Position numbers and translations under genes: made by a program. This document shows, piece by piece, positions 1-8,683 of a stretch of DNA of 42,349 nucleotides (positions are counted from its first letter, which is position 1; each line of letters starts with the position of its first letter). The notes beneath the pieces are model-generated. The model had not been told where the DNA came from. It did no database searches and saw nothing but the letters and a program-made list of their open reading frames with translations. Location: NCBI GenBank assembly GCA_051649305.1, contig JBOFGV010000133.1, positions 1-42,349 on the forward strand, read 5' to 3'. Source of the stretch: JADCCX01 sp051649305 (GTDB lineage: Bacteria; Pseudomonadota; Alphaproteobacteria; Rhizobiales; Beijerinckiaceae).

Positions 1-315
1 AAGGTCATGATTCTGGATGAGCCTTTTGCAGCGCTCGATATCGCCAATCAGCAAGCCGTACTGACCATTTTGGCCACCATCGTCCGTGAGGATCGTGTTG
101 GCGCATTGATTACCACACACCAACCACAGCATGCGCTGGCGCTGGATGGGAACGCCCTCGTGCTTGATGGTTCATTTGGTCATGTCCAGGGCAAGGCATC
201 CGACATTCTCAACGAAGACCTACTCGCCCGCGTCTTCCGCATGCCTGTGGCACGCGTCGACGTAGTGCGCGATGGGCAACATGTGCAGGGCGTGGTTCCA
301 ATGTTTGCGGCTTGA
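1..315 (+). CDS. ABC transporter ATP-binding protein, C-terminal part (FecE-like)
   Basis: Partial gene cut by the left edge; the frame is open from base 1. The visible part begins at the Walker B strand and D-loop (VMILDEPFAALD), followed by the H-loop (LITTHQPQHAL). The tail, with a product-gating stretch ending in NEDLLARVFRMPVARVDV, is typical of the FecE/BtuD/HmuV group of ATPases for iron-siderophore, haem or cobalamin uptake. It would energise a cytoplasmic-membrane importer whose permease and binding protein lie to the left of the window. The family assignment within ABC importers is by resemblance only, because the Walker A and signature motifs are not in view. It converges on the chemoreceptor gene, separated by 166 bp. 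Confidence 0.75.
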   Translation, partial: KVMILDEPFAALDIANQQAVLTILATIVREDRVGALITTHQPQHALALDGNALVLDGSFGHVQGKASDILNEDLLARVFRMPVARVDVVRDGQHVQGVVPMFAA

Positions 316-481
316 AACCTGGCGCAATACTGCATCCGTTGCATTGAGTCGGAGTTTATAGAGCTTAACCACAGTATCATTACCGGCGGTATTTGATTTT
401 GAATGAGCATGACCTTTGGCGTGCGCACGTTGTTATGCTCACTCCGAAGGGTTTTCAGAGCGCAGAATCGAAAGCACAGCC
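316..481. other. Convergent intergenic region with an inverted repeat
   Basis: This 166-bp gap lies between two convergent genes. It holds a 7-bp inverted repeat (TGAGCAT at 404-410, ATGCTCA at 435-441) enclosing a 10-bp perfect palindrome (CGTGCGCACG at 420-429). There is no clear T-run on either side, so it is a possible bidirectional stem-loop terminator rather than a textbook one. No gene is visible. Confidence 0.35.
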
Positions 482-2185
482 TCACGCAGCCTGGCTTCCA
501 ACTTGCTCAAGAAAAGCATCAACCGCTTGACGCAGGTGGGTAGCATTGAGCGCAAGCTCGTCGGACGTTGAGAGTGCTTTGTTGGCAGAGTAGCTGGTTT
601 TCTGGATGATCGAAGAAACCCCATCAATATTCTTCGCCAATTCGGATGAACCATGCGAGGTTTCTGAGACGGTGCGTGCGATCTCTGAGGTGACAGCCTG
701 TTGCTCCTGAATGGCGGCAGAGATCGTGGACGCAGCCGATTGCGCATCGGCAGCGAGACGAGCCATGATCTCAATCGAAGCGACTGCTGCATTGGTCTGC
801 TGCTGCATGGCCTCAACCAGCGTGCTGATCTCGTTCGCTGAGCCGGTGGTCTGATTGGCGAGGGTTTTCACCTCTGAAGCAACCACCGCAAAGCCCTTGC
901 CTGCCTCACCGGCTCTGGCGGCCTCAATGGTGGCGTTGAGGGAAAGGAGGTTAGTCTGATCAGCAATGGCTTTGATCAGACCAGTGACAGCGCCAATCTT
1001 CTCTGCCGCTGCGGCAAGATTGCGGATCGTTTGCTCTGTTTCCTGTGCTGCTGTCGCCATTGCCTCGACCTTGGCAAAAGAAGCGCCTGTTTGTTGGGCT
1101 ATTTCTGTGACCCCTGTTGCCATCTGCTCGATTGCCGATGCAACCTGGGTTGCCCCCGTTGATATCTGGTGCGAAGCGACGGCGGCTTGAACTGCCTGTT
1201 CATCAGCTGTTGCGGTCGCCTGCGATAACTCCCGGGCCGACACTCGCGTTTGGTCGGCGTGGGCGCTCACTGCCGTCAAAACTTCGCCGACAGACAAGCG
1301 AAACGACGCGATCTGCGCCTCGACTTCTGCTTGGCGCGCCAGCTTGGCTTCCGCTTCCGCCTCGGTCGCCTCACGCAACCGGCGGCGCTCCAACAAACTG
1401 TCGCGAAAGAAAACGAGAGCATCGGTGATCGCTGCAATTTCGTTGCGATTTCTGGCTGTTGGTATTTCAGTTCCGAGATCACCTTTCGCCAAACGTTGGA
1501 CGGCGGAGGTCACTCGCTGCAACGGACGGATCGCGTGCCTCAAAAGGACGACCAAGGAGAGTGCAATGAGCATAACTAAAGCAGAACCGATTGCGAGGGT
1601 CATCAAAAACTCTTGCCAGGCAGCTTCACTGGCGCGCGCCGAGGTAAATTGTGCAGCAACATACCCAATGTGCTTGTTATTGAGAACCAGCCGCACGGGT
1701 ACAATGATAAGGGTCTGATCACCAGAGACCACAGTCTGACTTATGCCGACGGCAGAACGAACGAAAGCATCCTCACCAAGAGTTTTTGCAATCTGAGTTG
1801 GTCGAAATGCTGCGATCAACCCCTCGTCACGTCCAGAACTTGCCAACGTCGACACTTCATCGGCCGCAATTCCGACAACAAAGTCCGCGCTGCTCGCCAG
1901 ATTATTGACGAGTTCGCGCAGAGTGGTCGTATCTCGATTGAGCATCGCGGTCTTGCTGGCATTGGCAACAATCTCGACCAATGATCGATTGCGCTCGTTA
2001 AAATCCGACTTGACCCGTATAGAGTTCTGCCAGGCCAGAAACCCGCAAGCAGCCAACAACAATACTGCCATAAGCCCCGCTGCTTTCACTGCGACCTGCC
2101 TGGAAAGCGATCCGTAACCCTCCGAAATGATGGTGCCATCTTCGCCCTTGCTGGCTTTGGTATTGGCGGATGACAGCAGTTGCAA
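482..2185 (-). CDS. Methyl-accepting chemotaxis protein (transmembrane chemoreceptor)
   Basis: A chemoreceptor that would sense a ligand in the periplasm and control the CheA kinase. From the proposed start (567 aa) it has a cytoplasmic N-terminal tail, TM1 at about residues 33-53, a periplasmic sensor of roughly 135 residues, TM2 at about 193-216, a HAMP domain (RHAIRPLQRVTSAVQRLAKG onwards) and the long coiled-coil signalling domain. The strictly conserved hairpin tip is present at about 397-440 (DQTNLLSLNATIEAARAGE, then GKGFAVVASEV). The start is taken as TTG at 2185 because AAGGGAGG lies 5 bp upstream; an in-frame TTG at 2209 is possible. It lies 20 bp after the transporter ATPase stop and on the same strand, so it is probably the last gene of the lyase/amino-acid transporter operon. 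Its ligand is unknown; an amino acid handled by that transporter is the natural guess. Confidence 0.93.
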   Translation of the reverse strand: MQLLSSANTKASKGEDGTIISEGYGSLSRQVAVKAAGLMAVLLLAACGFLAWQNSIRVKSDFNERNRSLVEIVANASKTAMLNRDTTTLRELVNNLASSADFVVGIAADEVSTLASSGRDEGLIAAFRPTQIAKTLGEDAFVRSAVGISQTVVSGDQTLIIVPVRLVLNNKHIGYVAAQFTSARASEAAWQEFLMTLAIGSALVMLIALSLVVLLRHAIRPLQRVTSAVQRLAKGDLGTEIPTARNRNEIAAITDALVFFRDSLLERRRLREATEAEAEAKLARQAEVEAQIASFRLSVGEVLTAVSAHADQTRVSARELSQATATADEQAVQAAVASHQISTGATQVASAIEQMATGVTEIAQQTGASFAKVEAMATAAQETEQTIRNLAAAAEKIGAVTGLIKAIADQTNLLSLNATIEAARAGEAGKGFAVVASEVKTLANQTTGSANEISTLVEAMQQQTNAAVASIEIMARLAADAQSAASTISAAIQEQQAVTSEIARTVSETSHGSSELAKNIDGVSSIIQKTSYSANKALSTSDELALNATHLRQAVDAFLEQVGSQAA

Positions 2186-2205
2186 GACTACCTCCCTTAC
2201 TATCT

Positions 2206-3015
2206 TCAATGCAGGATCTGTCTAAGGAATAGTTGGGTGCGTTCGTTTTGAGGATTGCTGAAGAACGCTATCGGCTCGTTCATCTCAACGATTTGGCCGG
2301 CGTCCATAAAGATCACGCGGTTGGCGACCTGACGGGCAAAACCCATTTCATGCGTAACGCAGAGCATAGTCATACCTTCTTCAGCGAGGCTGACCATGGT
2401 ATCGAGCACCTCCTTGACCATCTCAGGATCAAGCGCCGAGGTCGGCTCATCGAACAACATGATCTTCGGACTCATACACAGCGAACGAGCGATGGCCACG
2501 CGCTGCTGTTGGCCGCCCGAGAGCTGACCGGGATACTTTAGCGCCTGCTCCGGGATTTTCACCCGTGTCAGGTAGTGCATGGCGATTTCCTCTGCGTCCT
2601 TCTTGGGTAACCTTTTCACCCAGATTGGAGCGAGCGTAAGGTTTTCGAGGATCGTCAAGTGAGGGAACAAGTTGAAGTGCTGGAACACCATGCCAACGTC
2701 GCGGCGGATCTCGTCGATCTTTTTCAGATCGTGCGTTAGCTCGGTGCCTTCGACGACGACCTGGCCCGTTTGATGCGCTTCCAGCCGGTTTATACAGCGG
2801 ATCATGGTCGATTTGCCAGAACCAGACGGCCCGCAGATAACCAGGCGCTCGCCACGCTGTACTGTCAGATTGATGTTGCTCAGCACGTGGAAGTCGCCAT
2901 ACCATTTATTGACGCCGATCATTTCGACAGCAGCGGGACTTTGTGAATGTGTTGACATGCAGGTCTTTTCTCCAGTCATCTCTGCCTCACTCATAGTCTT
3001 TAACCGCGCGCTCAT
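2206..3015 (-). CDS. aapP: Polar amino-acid ABC transporter ATP-binding protein (AapP/GlnQ type)
   Basis: ATPase subunit that powers amino-acid import at the inner face of the cytoplasmic membrane. All ABC motifs are visible in the 269-aa product: Walker A (CGPSGSGKST), Q-loop (VFQHFNLFPHLT), signature (LSGGQQQRVAIAR), Walker B (IMLFDEPTSALDPE) and H-loop (CVTHEMGFA). The Q-loop and D-loop wording is characteristic of the GlnQ/HisP/AapP family. The ATG at 3015 overlaps the permease stop by 4 bp (ATGA), indicating translational coupling. A shorter start at MSTHSQSP (2958) is also plausible because the family core begins soon after it. The symbol follows the rhizobial general amino-acid permease; substrate range is inferred. 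Confidence 0.92.
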   Translation of the reverse strand: MSARLKTMSEAEMTGEKTCMSTHSQSPAAVEMIGVNKWYGDFHVLSNINLTVQRGERLVICGPSGSGKSTMIRCINRLEAHQTGQVVVEGTELTHDLKKIDEIRRDVGMVFQHFNLFPHLTILENLTLAPIWVKRLPKKDAEEIAMHYLTRVKIPEQALKYPGQLSGGQQQRVAIARSLCMSPKIMLFDEPTSALDPEMVKEVLDTMVSLAEEGMTMLCVTHEMGFARQVANRVIFMDAGQIVEMNEPIAFFSNPQNERTQLFLRQILH

Positions 3016-4118
3016 TGTCGGGCCTCACGTGCAAGCCTGCTTTCGAGCCAAAGCGAGTAACGCGAGATTGAGAAGCAGATCACGAAGTACAAGCTCGCCA
3101 CAAACAAGTAGGTCTCGACGTAGGGTGCGGGCCATGCTGGGTCTGTCGCTGCCGCCCGGCCTGAGCTGAGCAGGTCGAACAGGCCGACAATCAGAACGAG
3201 GCTCGTATTCTTGACCATGACGATCAGCGTGTTCGTCAGTGGCGGAATGACCTTGCGCAAGGCCTGTGGCAACACGATCAGACGTGTCATCTGCAGCCAA
3301 GATAAACCAAGCGCCCGTGCGGCCTCACGTTGTCCTGTGTGAAGGCCTTGCAGGCCGCCGCGGACGATCTCTGCAAGATATGCCGCAGAGAAGATCGTCA
3401 ACGCTGCCCAGGCCCTGAACAGCTTGTCGATTGAGACCCCTTCGGGGAGCATCAGTGGCAGCAGAATCGAGGCAATGAACAAGAGACTGATCAGCGGAAG
3501 GCCACGCACAATCTCGATCATGCCAACGCAGAACCATGAGACGATCTTCAGTTCAGACTGGCGACCCAATGCCAGGACGATTGCGAGCGGAAATGCGACG
3601 CCAAGCGAAGTAACTGTCAATAAGAGTGTCACAGGCAACCCGCCCCAAGAGGCTGTCGGTACGGGTGTCAATCCGAAGAAACCGCCACCCATGAGCGCCA
3701 GTACCGCGGCAATCGTAGCAACCCACACTGCAGCCGTTGCTGCACGCCAGTTCGTGGGTGCCAAAGACCAGCCGACGAGACCAACAATCACAATGACCAC
3801 CAGCGCTGGTCGCCAATGTTCTCCAGGTGGGTAGATACCAAAAAGGATCTGGCGGAATTTCTCGCGCAGGAAAGCCCAGCAAGCGCCACCAGCGCGGCAT
3901 GCTTCGCCGTCTCCACTCCAGACGCCTGAGAGAATTGCCCATTCAATCATTCTTGGGACGACTGTTGCAAGCAGGCCGATGGTCAACAGTGTCAAAGTTG
4001 CGCTGAGCATATCGCCGAAAAGAACATGCCTGACAGAAGCGCGCTTTTGCGGTGGTGGCATTGCGGCAGGTGCCAGATTACTAACGATCGTAGGGCTACT
4101 CACTACGGACGTATTCAT
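3012..4118 (-). CDS. aapM: Amino-acid ABC transporter permease (AapM type)
   Basis: One of the two membrane subunits of the polar amino-acid importer (368 aa). The N-terminal half carries hydrophobic segments around LLTIGLLATVVPRMIEWAIL and LVVIVIVGLVGWSL, with an extra soluble insertion (GVWSGDGEACRAGGACWAFL) typical of AapM rather than of the short GlnP/HisM permeases. The C-terminal half is the conserved permease core with the EAA loop that docks the ATPase (REAARALGLSWLQMTRLIVLPQALR). Start ATG at 4118 overlaps the upstream permease stop by 4 bp, and its own stop overlaps the ATPase start by 4 bp, so the three genes are translationally coupled. Confidence 0.9.
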   Translation of the reverse strand: MNTSVVSSPTIVSNLAPAAMPPPQKRASVRHVLFGDMLSATLTLLTIGLLATVVPRMIEWAILSGVWSGDGEACRAGGACWAFLREKFRQILFGIYPPGEHWRPALVVIVIVGLVGWSLAPTNWRAATAAVWVATIAAVLALMGGGFFGLTPVPTASWGGLPVTLLLTVTSLGVAFPLAIVLALGRQSELKIVSWFCVGMIEIVRGLPLISLLFIASILLPLMLPEGVSIDKLFRAWAALTIFSAAYLAEIVRGGLQGLHTGQREAARALGLSWLQMTRLIVLPQALRKVIPPLTNTLIVMVKNTSLVLIVGLFDLLSSGRAAATDPAWPAPYVETYLFVASLYFVICFSISRYSLWLESRLAREARQ

Positions 4119-5266
4119 CGCTGCACCAACGCCACGCGGCGATTATACCAGTTCATGAACAGCGAGACCGCCATCGAGATGGTCAGGAAGACCGATATAA
4201 GGATGACAATTCCTTCGATGACCTGACCGGTCTGATTGATTGTGGTGGCGACGACAAACGAAATATCCGGATAGCCAACGACCAGCGCGAGTGTCGTGTT
4301 CTTGACGATGTTGAAGTACTGGCTCGTCATCGGTGGAATGATGATCCTGAGCGCCTGCGGTACCACAATGAAGCGTAAGATTTGCGGATCGCGCAGGCCC
4401 ACGGAGCGCCCGGCTTCCCATTGTCCCTTGCCGACAGCGTCAATGCCGCCACGGATGATTTCGCCGACAAAGGCGGAGGAATAGAGAATAAGTCCGACGA
4501 TCAAGGATGCGAACTCAGGCGTCAGCCGTGTGCCGCCGACAAAGTTGAAGCCACGAAGCTCGGGCGTGTCCAAGCGTAGCATGGCACCAGACGAAAGAAT
4601 GGCTATGGACGCGACTGTCAGTACAGTTGCAAGTGCGGGCCACAGCCAACGCTGTGACTGGCCTAACCGAAGGCGACGCCTGCGGGCTAGAATTAACAAG
4701 GCAAGCATAGTGAGAATGGCCCCGGCAATTACTATGGTTGCGATTGTCCAGTTGCCTTCCGGGTGCAATGAAGGGAAAAACAGACCTCGGACTGACAGGA
4801 AGATTCCTGGAAGGGGATTGAGTGCCTGACGCGCACTTGGGAGTGAGGATGTCAGCAATGCATACCAGAACAGCAGTTGTACAACGAGCGGTGTATTCCG
4901 CATAAATTCTACAAAAACGCTGGCTATGCTATTGGTCAGCGGGTGGCGTGAGCGTCGTCCTAGGGCCACCGCAAACCCAAGCACGGTCGCGCCCATGACG
5001 ACGATGGTCGAGACGAATAACGTGTTGAGCAAACCAACAAGATAGGCCTGTCCGAAACTATCCGTCGGCTCGTAAGCAATGAGTGTTTCGGAAATCGGGA
5101 AGCGGGCAGCGCTTGCGATATAGCCAAAACCAACTGCAATGCCGCGAGCGGCAAGATTTGCTGCTGTATTGCTTGCCAACCACCAGACCGTAACGACGAC
5201 AGCAGCGACAAGGATAACTTGCGCCGCAATCGCCCTAGCGCGGGTATCATGGAATATTGCTAGCAT
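4115..5266 (-). CDS. aapQ: Amino-acid ABC transporter permease (AapQ type)
   Basis: Second membrane subunit of the importer (383 aa), expected to pair with the AapM-like protein. It has an N-terminal TM segment (VILVAAVVVTVWWLA), a long insertion, and several further TM segments. The core ends with the EAA loop (EAGRSVGLRDPQILRFIVVP, then QALRIIIPP) and the conserved NTTLALVVGYPD stretch. The length and the insertion between the first TM helices match the AapQ/BztB class, which is longer than GlnP. It begins 28 bp after the binding-protein stop and ends overlapping the AapM-like gene. No strong Shine-Dalgarno is visible before the ATG at 5266. Confidence 0.9.
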   Translation of the reverse strand: MLAIFHDTRARAIAAQVILVAAVVVTVWWLASNTAANLAARGIAVGFGYIASAARFPISETLIAYEPTDSFGQAYLVGLLNTLFVSTIVVMGATVLGFAVALGRRSRHPLTNSIASVFVEFMRNTPLVVQLLFWYALLTSSLPSARQALNPLPGIFLSVRGLFFPSLHPEGNWTIATIVIAGAILTMLALLILARRRRLRLGQSQRWLWPALATVLTVASIAILSSGAMLRLDTPELRGFNFVGGTRLTPEFASLIVGLILYSSAFVGEIIRGGIDAVGKGQWEAGRSVGLRDPQILRFIVVPQALRIIIPPMTSQYFNIVKNTTLALVVGYPDISFVVATTINQTGQVIEGIVILISVFLTISMAVSLFMNWYNRRVALVQR

Positions 5267-5294
5267 GGCCCGCGATCCGTTGACTGCCGCTCGC

Positions 5295-6326
5295 TCAGTT
5301 GAACACGAGCGGGAACATCAGGCCGCCATCACGGTAGAGACGGTTGGGACCGCGCTCCAGCTTCAGCGGGCTACCCATGCCGACATTGCGCTCGAAGATC
5401 TCTGCATAGTTTCCAAGCTGCTTGATGATGTTGTAGGCCCAGCGTTCGTCGAGCCCCAGCGCCGCGCCATTGCCTGGTTCAACGCCAAGCAGGCGACGGA
5501 CATCAGGATTGGTTGACTTGAGCATCTCATCGACGTTCTGCTGTGTGACCCCGAGAAATTCGGCCATGATCAGCGCCTGGAACGACCACTTCACGATATC
5601 GAACCAGCGGTCATCGCCATGGCGGACAGATGGCGTCAAAGCTTCCATCTTGTCGTTAGCCGGAATGATGATGAAATCAGCTGGGTTCGAAGCCTGTGTA
5701 GCGCGCACTGATGCCAAGGCGCTTGCATCAGTTATCAGCGCATCGCAACGTCCGGCGAAGAAGGCCTGACGTGTAGCAGCAACATTGTCGAAGAGGACTG
5801 CGTCGATCTTGATATTGTTCAAGCGTGCCATGTCGGCCACAGTGACTTCAGTCGTCGATCCGGTCTGTACGCAGACTGTTGCCCCGTTCAGATCCTTCGG
5901 CACCTTCACATTCATGGCGCGACGAACCATTACGCCAGTGTATTCGTAGTAGTTGGGAATGGTGAAGTTCACACCGTTTGCGTCACGACGGAGGGTCCAT
6001 GTCGTTGTGCGTGGCAGCACGTCAATTTCGCCTGTCTGCAAGGCGATCAGACGCTGCTGGCCGGTGAGCGGTACAAACCGCACTTTTTCCTTATCCCCGA
6101 GGACAGCAACAGCAAAAGCCCGGCAGGTATCCACGTCAAGGCCGCGCCAAACAGAGTTGTTGTCCGGCGCTCCAAACCCGACCGTATTGCCGCTGGCTCC
6201 GCATTGCACGAACCCACGCTGCTTGATCGTCTCGACGGTCTGCTGTGCATAGGCCTGCGGGAGAGCCACAATCGCAAAGGTGGCAATTGTGGCTGCAGCC
6301 AGAAACGAACGTTTCAGTATGGTCAT
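5295..6326 (-). CDS. aapJ: Periplasmic amino-acid-binding protein of the ABC transporter (AapJ type)
   Basis: Captures the amino acid in the periplasm and delivers it to the AapQM permease. The frame is open much further upstream (to 6560), but the ATG at 6326 is preceded by AAGGAGGAC and starts an obvious Sec signal peptide (MTILKRSFLAAATIATFAIV) with a likely cleavage site after AYA at residue 27. The mature part opens with VETIKQRGFVQCGASGNTVG, and contains GLDVDTCRAFAVAVLG and LQTGEIDVLPRTTTWTLRRD, all typical of the general L-amino-acid-binding proteins AapJ/BztA. The 343-aa length fits that family. It lies 16 bp downstream of the lyase gene, so the two are probably co-transcribed. Confidence 0.93.
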   Translation of the reverse strand: MTILKRSFLAAATIATFAIVALPQAYAQQTVETIKQRGFVQCGASGNTVGFGAPDNNSVWRGLDVDTCRAFAVAVLGDKEKVRFVPLTGQQRLIALQTGEIDVLPRTTTWTLRRDANGVNFTIPNYYEYTGVMVRRAMNVKVPKDLNGATVCVQTGSTTEVTVADMARLNNIKIDAVLFDNVAATRQAFFAGRCDALITDASALASVRATQASNPADFIIIPANDKMEALTPSVRHGDDRWFDIVKWSFQALIMAEFLGVTQQNVDEMLKSTNPDVRRLLGVEPGNGAALGLDERWAYNIIKQLGNYAEIFERNVGMGSPLKLERGPNRLYRDGGLMFPLVFN

Positions 6327-6342
6327 AATTTGTCCTCCTTCT

Positions 6343-7527
6343 TTAGGCTGCACTGGCGCGCAGCGATGCATCCAGAACGGCGAAAAAGCGGCTAAGGTCT
6401 GCCCACAGATCCTCAGGATCTTCCACGCCGATCGAAATCCGCACGATAGGCCCAGCATTACGCCAGTCTGCGATGCTCCGATCTCCGGCAATGGCCATCG
6501 TTGCCATGAGGCTGCGTGTGCCACCCCACGACGCTCCAATGGCGAAAATTTTAAGTGCACTCAGTGCATCCTCCAAGGCGGCTTCTGCCTGAGGCTTGAG
6601 AACAACACTGAACACGCTGCTTGAACCTTTGAAATCACGCTTGAAGAATCCGTGGCCTGGGCAGTCCGGCAGTGCCGGATGCAGCACGCTGTCAATGGAT
6701 GGAAGCCCTTGAAGGCGCGTTGCGAAATCCACTGAGATACGGCCCATGTGGGCCAGTCGCACACCCATTGTCTCGATGCCGCGCAAAGCAAGTGCCACCT
6801 CGTCTGGCGACACGCCGATGCCAACCATGCGCAGCACATCTTTCATGCGCGCGCGCAGAGCCAGATCCTTGACTGTGATCGAGCCAAGCAAAAGGTCAGA
6901 ATGGCCACCGACATACTTTGTCAGGGCCTCGGCTGCAAAATCAGCACCATGGTCAAGCGGCTTGAACAAAAGTGGTGACGCCCAGGTGTTGTCGCAGCCG
7001 GTCAGGACGCCTTTTGCCTTGGCAGCCCTGATGATTGCAGGCGTATCCTGTACCTCCATCGTGCCGGAACCCGGAGACTCAATCCAGACGAGCTTGGTAC
7101 GCTCGTCGATCATCGCTGCAATCCCATCTCCGATCATCGGATCGTACACAGCGTAATCAATGCCGCGCGGCTTGAGGTAGTTGGCGCAAAACCCGCGGAC
7201 CGGAGGATATACAGTATCTGGTATCAGAACCTTGTCGCCTGGCATCAGCACGGCCATCATTGGGATCGTCACAGCAGCTTGACCTGATGGTACCAGAACG
7301 GTGCGCGTCCCGTTGTGCAGTGCCGTCAGCTGGGCTTCGAGCGTGCGTGTGGTCGGCGTTCCGTGCAAACCATATGAATAGCCGTCAGGGCCGCGCCCTT
7401 TGCGCTCCGCAAAACTTTTTCCGTCGGGATAAACGATCGTGGAGGCACGATAGGTTGGTACGGCAAGACTGGCAAAGCCCTCATGCGAAACGTCCGGATG
7501 ATGCACGCAGCGGGTCAGGTCACGCAT
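6343..7527 (-). CDS. metC: PLP-dependent cystathionine beta-lyase-like enzyme (Cys/Met metabolism family)
   Basis: Cytoplasmic PLP enzyme predicted to cleave the C-S bond of cystathionine, or of a related sulfur amino acid, to give homocysteine or a thiol plus pyruvate and ammonia. The 394-aa product has the family hallmarks: SYGLHGTPTTRTLEAQLTAL near the N terminus, PSGQAAVTIPMMA, and the PLP-lysine segment ALTKYVGGHSDLLLGS. The frame extends to 7716, but the ATG at 7527 with GAAGGAAAG upstream gives the expected N terminus (MRDLTRCVHHPDVSHEGF). It is the first gene of the operon with the amino-acid transporter and chemoreceptor and is divergent from a LysR gene. That context suggests uptake and breakdown of a sulfur amino acid. 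The symbol is by family; the exact substrate is not proven. Confidence 0.85.
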   Translation of the reverse strand: MRDLTRCVHHPDVSHEGFASLAVPTYRASTIVYPDGKSFAERKGRGPDGYSYGLHGTPTTRTLEAQLTALHNGTRTVLVPSGQAAVTIPMMAVLMPGDKVLIPDTVYPPVRGFCANYLKPRGIDYAVYDPMIGDGIAAMIDERTKLVWIESPGSGTMEVQDTPAIIRAAKAKGVLTGCDNTWASPLLFKPLDHGADFAAEALTKYVGGHSDLLLGSITVKDLALRARMKDVLRMVGIGVSPDEVALALRGIETMGVRLAHMGRISVDFATRLQGLPSIDSVLHPALPDCPGHGFFKRDFKGSSSVFSVVLKPQAEAALEDALSALKIFAIGASWGGTRSLMATMAIAGDRSIADWRNAGPIVRISIGVEDPEDLWADLSRFFAVLDASLRASAA

Positions 7528-7555
7528 CGGTCTTTCCTTCAAATGCTTGGTAGAC

Positions 7556-7576
7556 AGTTTGTATAAGTTCCAAACT
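7556..7576. promoter_or_regulatory. Probable LysR-type operator
   Basis: A perfect 6-bp inverted repeat (AGTTTG at 7556-7561, CAAACT at 7571-7576) with a 9-bp centre. It contains the T-N11-A core typical of LysR-family binding sites. It lies in the 122-bp divergent promoter region, 29 bp before the lyase start codon and 74 bp before the LysR start. A second short dyad (GCATG-N4-CATGC, 7614-7627) lies nearer the regulator. Confidence 0.5.
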
Positions 7577-7649
7577 TGCTCGATTTTGACTATAAACAAA
7601 AGAGCACTTAAAGGCATGCAATCATGCGTATCAGTTATGGTAATATCTA

Positions 7650-8552
7650 ATGAATTTCCGGCAACTTGAGATCTTCCGCGCTGTGATGGTGAGCGGCTCT
7701 GCCACCTCTGCAGCAAAACTGCTTGGCATCACACAGCCAGCGGTAAGCCGGTCGATAGCTGATCTGGAGCAGGAAGCGGGCTTCAAACTCTTCGAACGTC
7801 GCCGCAACCGTCTGGCTGCGACCCATGAAGCAAGTTTGTTGCTGGCTGAAGTAGAACGCAGTTTCGTCGGACTTGATCAGTTGCGGGCGGAGATGGCACG
7901 TATCCGCGATTTCGGCACCGGCACGATCCGAATTGCCAGCCTTGCCGCCTTGGGCTCTACCTTGGTGCCGCGAGCGATAGCGGCGTTTCAGAGAAAGCGG
8001 GCAGATGTCGCCATCACACTGCAAGTCCATTCTACTGCACGTATCCGTGAACTTGTAACAAATGGTAGCTTCGACCTCGGACTTGTCGCTGACGAAGCGG
8101 ATCTGACTGGATTGGACTATCGTTCATTCTGGACGCTTGGGGCGGTGTGCGCCATACCCGCCGGGCATAGGCTGGCCGAAAAAGTTACAATCGGCCCTGC
8201 CGATCTGGCAAACGAACGGTTCATAGCTCTGGCACCCGAAGATCGCGCACGCCAGCGGATGGAAACTATCTTCGCTGAGACCGGTATCGAGCCGAATGTT
8301 ATCGTCGAGACTCCGAACTCCGCAACGATCTGCGCTTTGGCACTCGAAGGGGTTGGAGTTGGTCTTGTGAATCCGGCCGCGACCGATGGTTTCGCGCAAA
8401 GAGGCCTTCTGCTGAAACCCTTTGAGCCAACTGTAACCTTCAAGAGCATTCTTATCTTCCGGCCCGATCGAAAAGACTCGCTGATTGTACGGCAATTCAT
8501 TGGTGAACTTATTCGGGCCAGAGGTGCGTCTACTAATTGGTACCGCACCTGA
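7650..8552 (+). CDS. LysR-family transcriptional regulator
   Basis: A 300-aa DNA-binding regulator. The N-terminal winged HTH is clear (MNFRQLEIFRAVMVSGSATS, then AAKLLGITQPAVSRSIADLE, then GFKLFERR), followed by the linker helix and a two-lobe effector-binding domain (residues about 90-295). It is transcribed divergently from the cystathionine lyase/amino-acid transporter/chemoreceptor operon. The usual LysR arrangement makes that operon its likely target, with an amino acid or pathway intermediate as co-inducer. The family is certain from sequence; target and ligand are inferred. Confidence 0.9.
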   Translation: MNFRQLEIFRAVMVSGSATSAAKLLGITQPAVSRSIADLEQEAGFKLFERRRNRLAATHEASLLLAEVERSFVGLDQLRAEMARIRDFGTGTIRIASLAALGSTLVPRAIAAFQRKRADVAITLQVHSTARIRELVTNGSFDLGLVADEADLTGLDYRSFWTLGAVCAIPAGHRLAEKVTIGPADLANERFIALAPEDRARQRMETIFAETGIEPNVIVETPNSATICALALEGVGVGLVNPAATDGFAQRGLLLKPFEPTVTFKSILIFRPDRKDSLIVRQFIGELIRARGASTNWYRT

Positions 8553-8683
8553 TGGTCCGCTCTTGGGGCTTTGGTCAGTCGTACTGTGTCTTCGTTGAGT
8601 TTCCGCTTTGGGCACATTGCTTCCGGAATTCTCTGGGCAAAACTTGAAGTAAAAGTGTTGTCCATCCTGTGCTCTTTATATGC

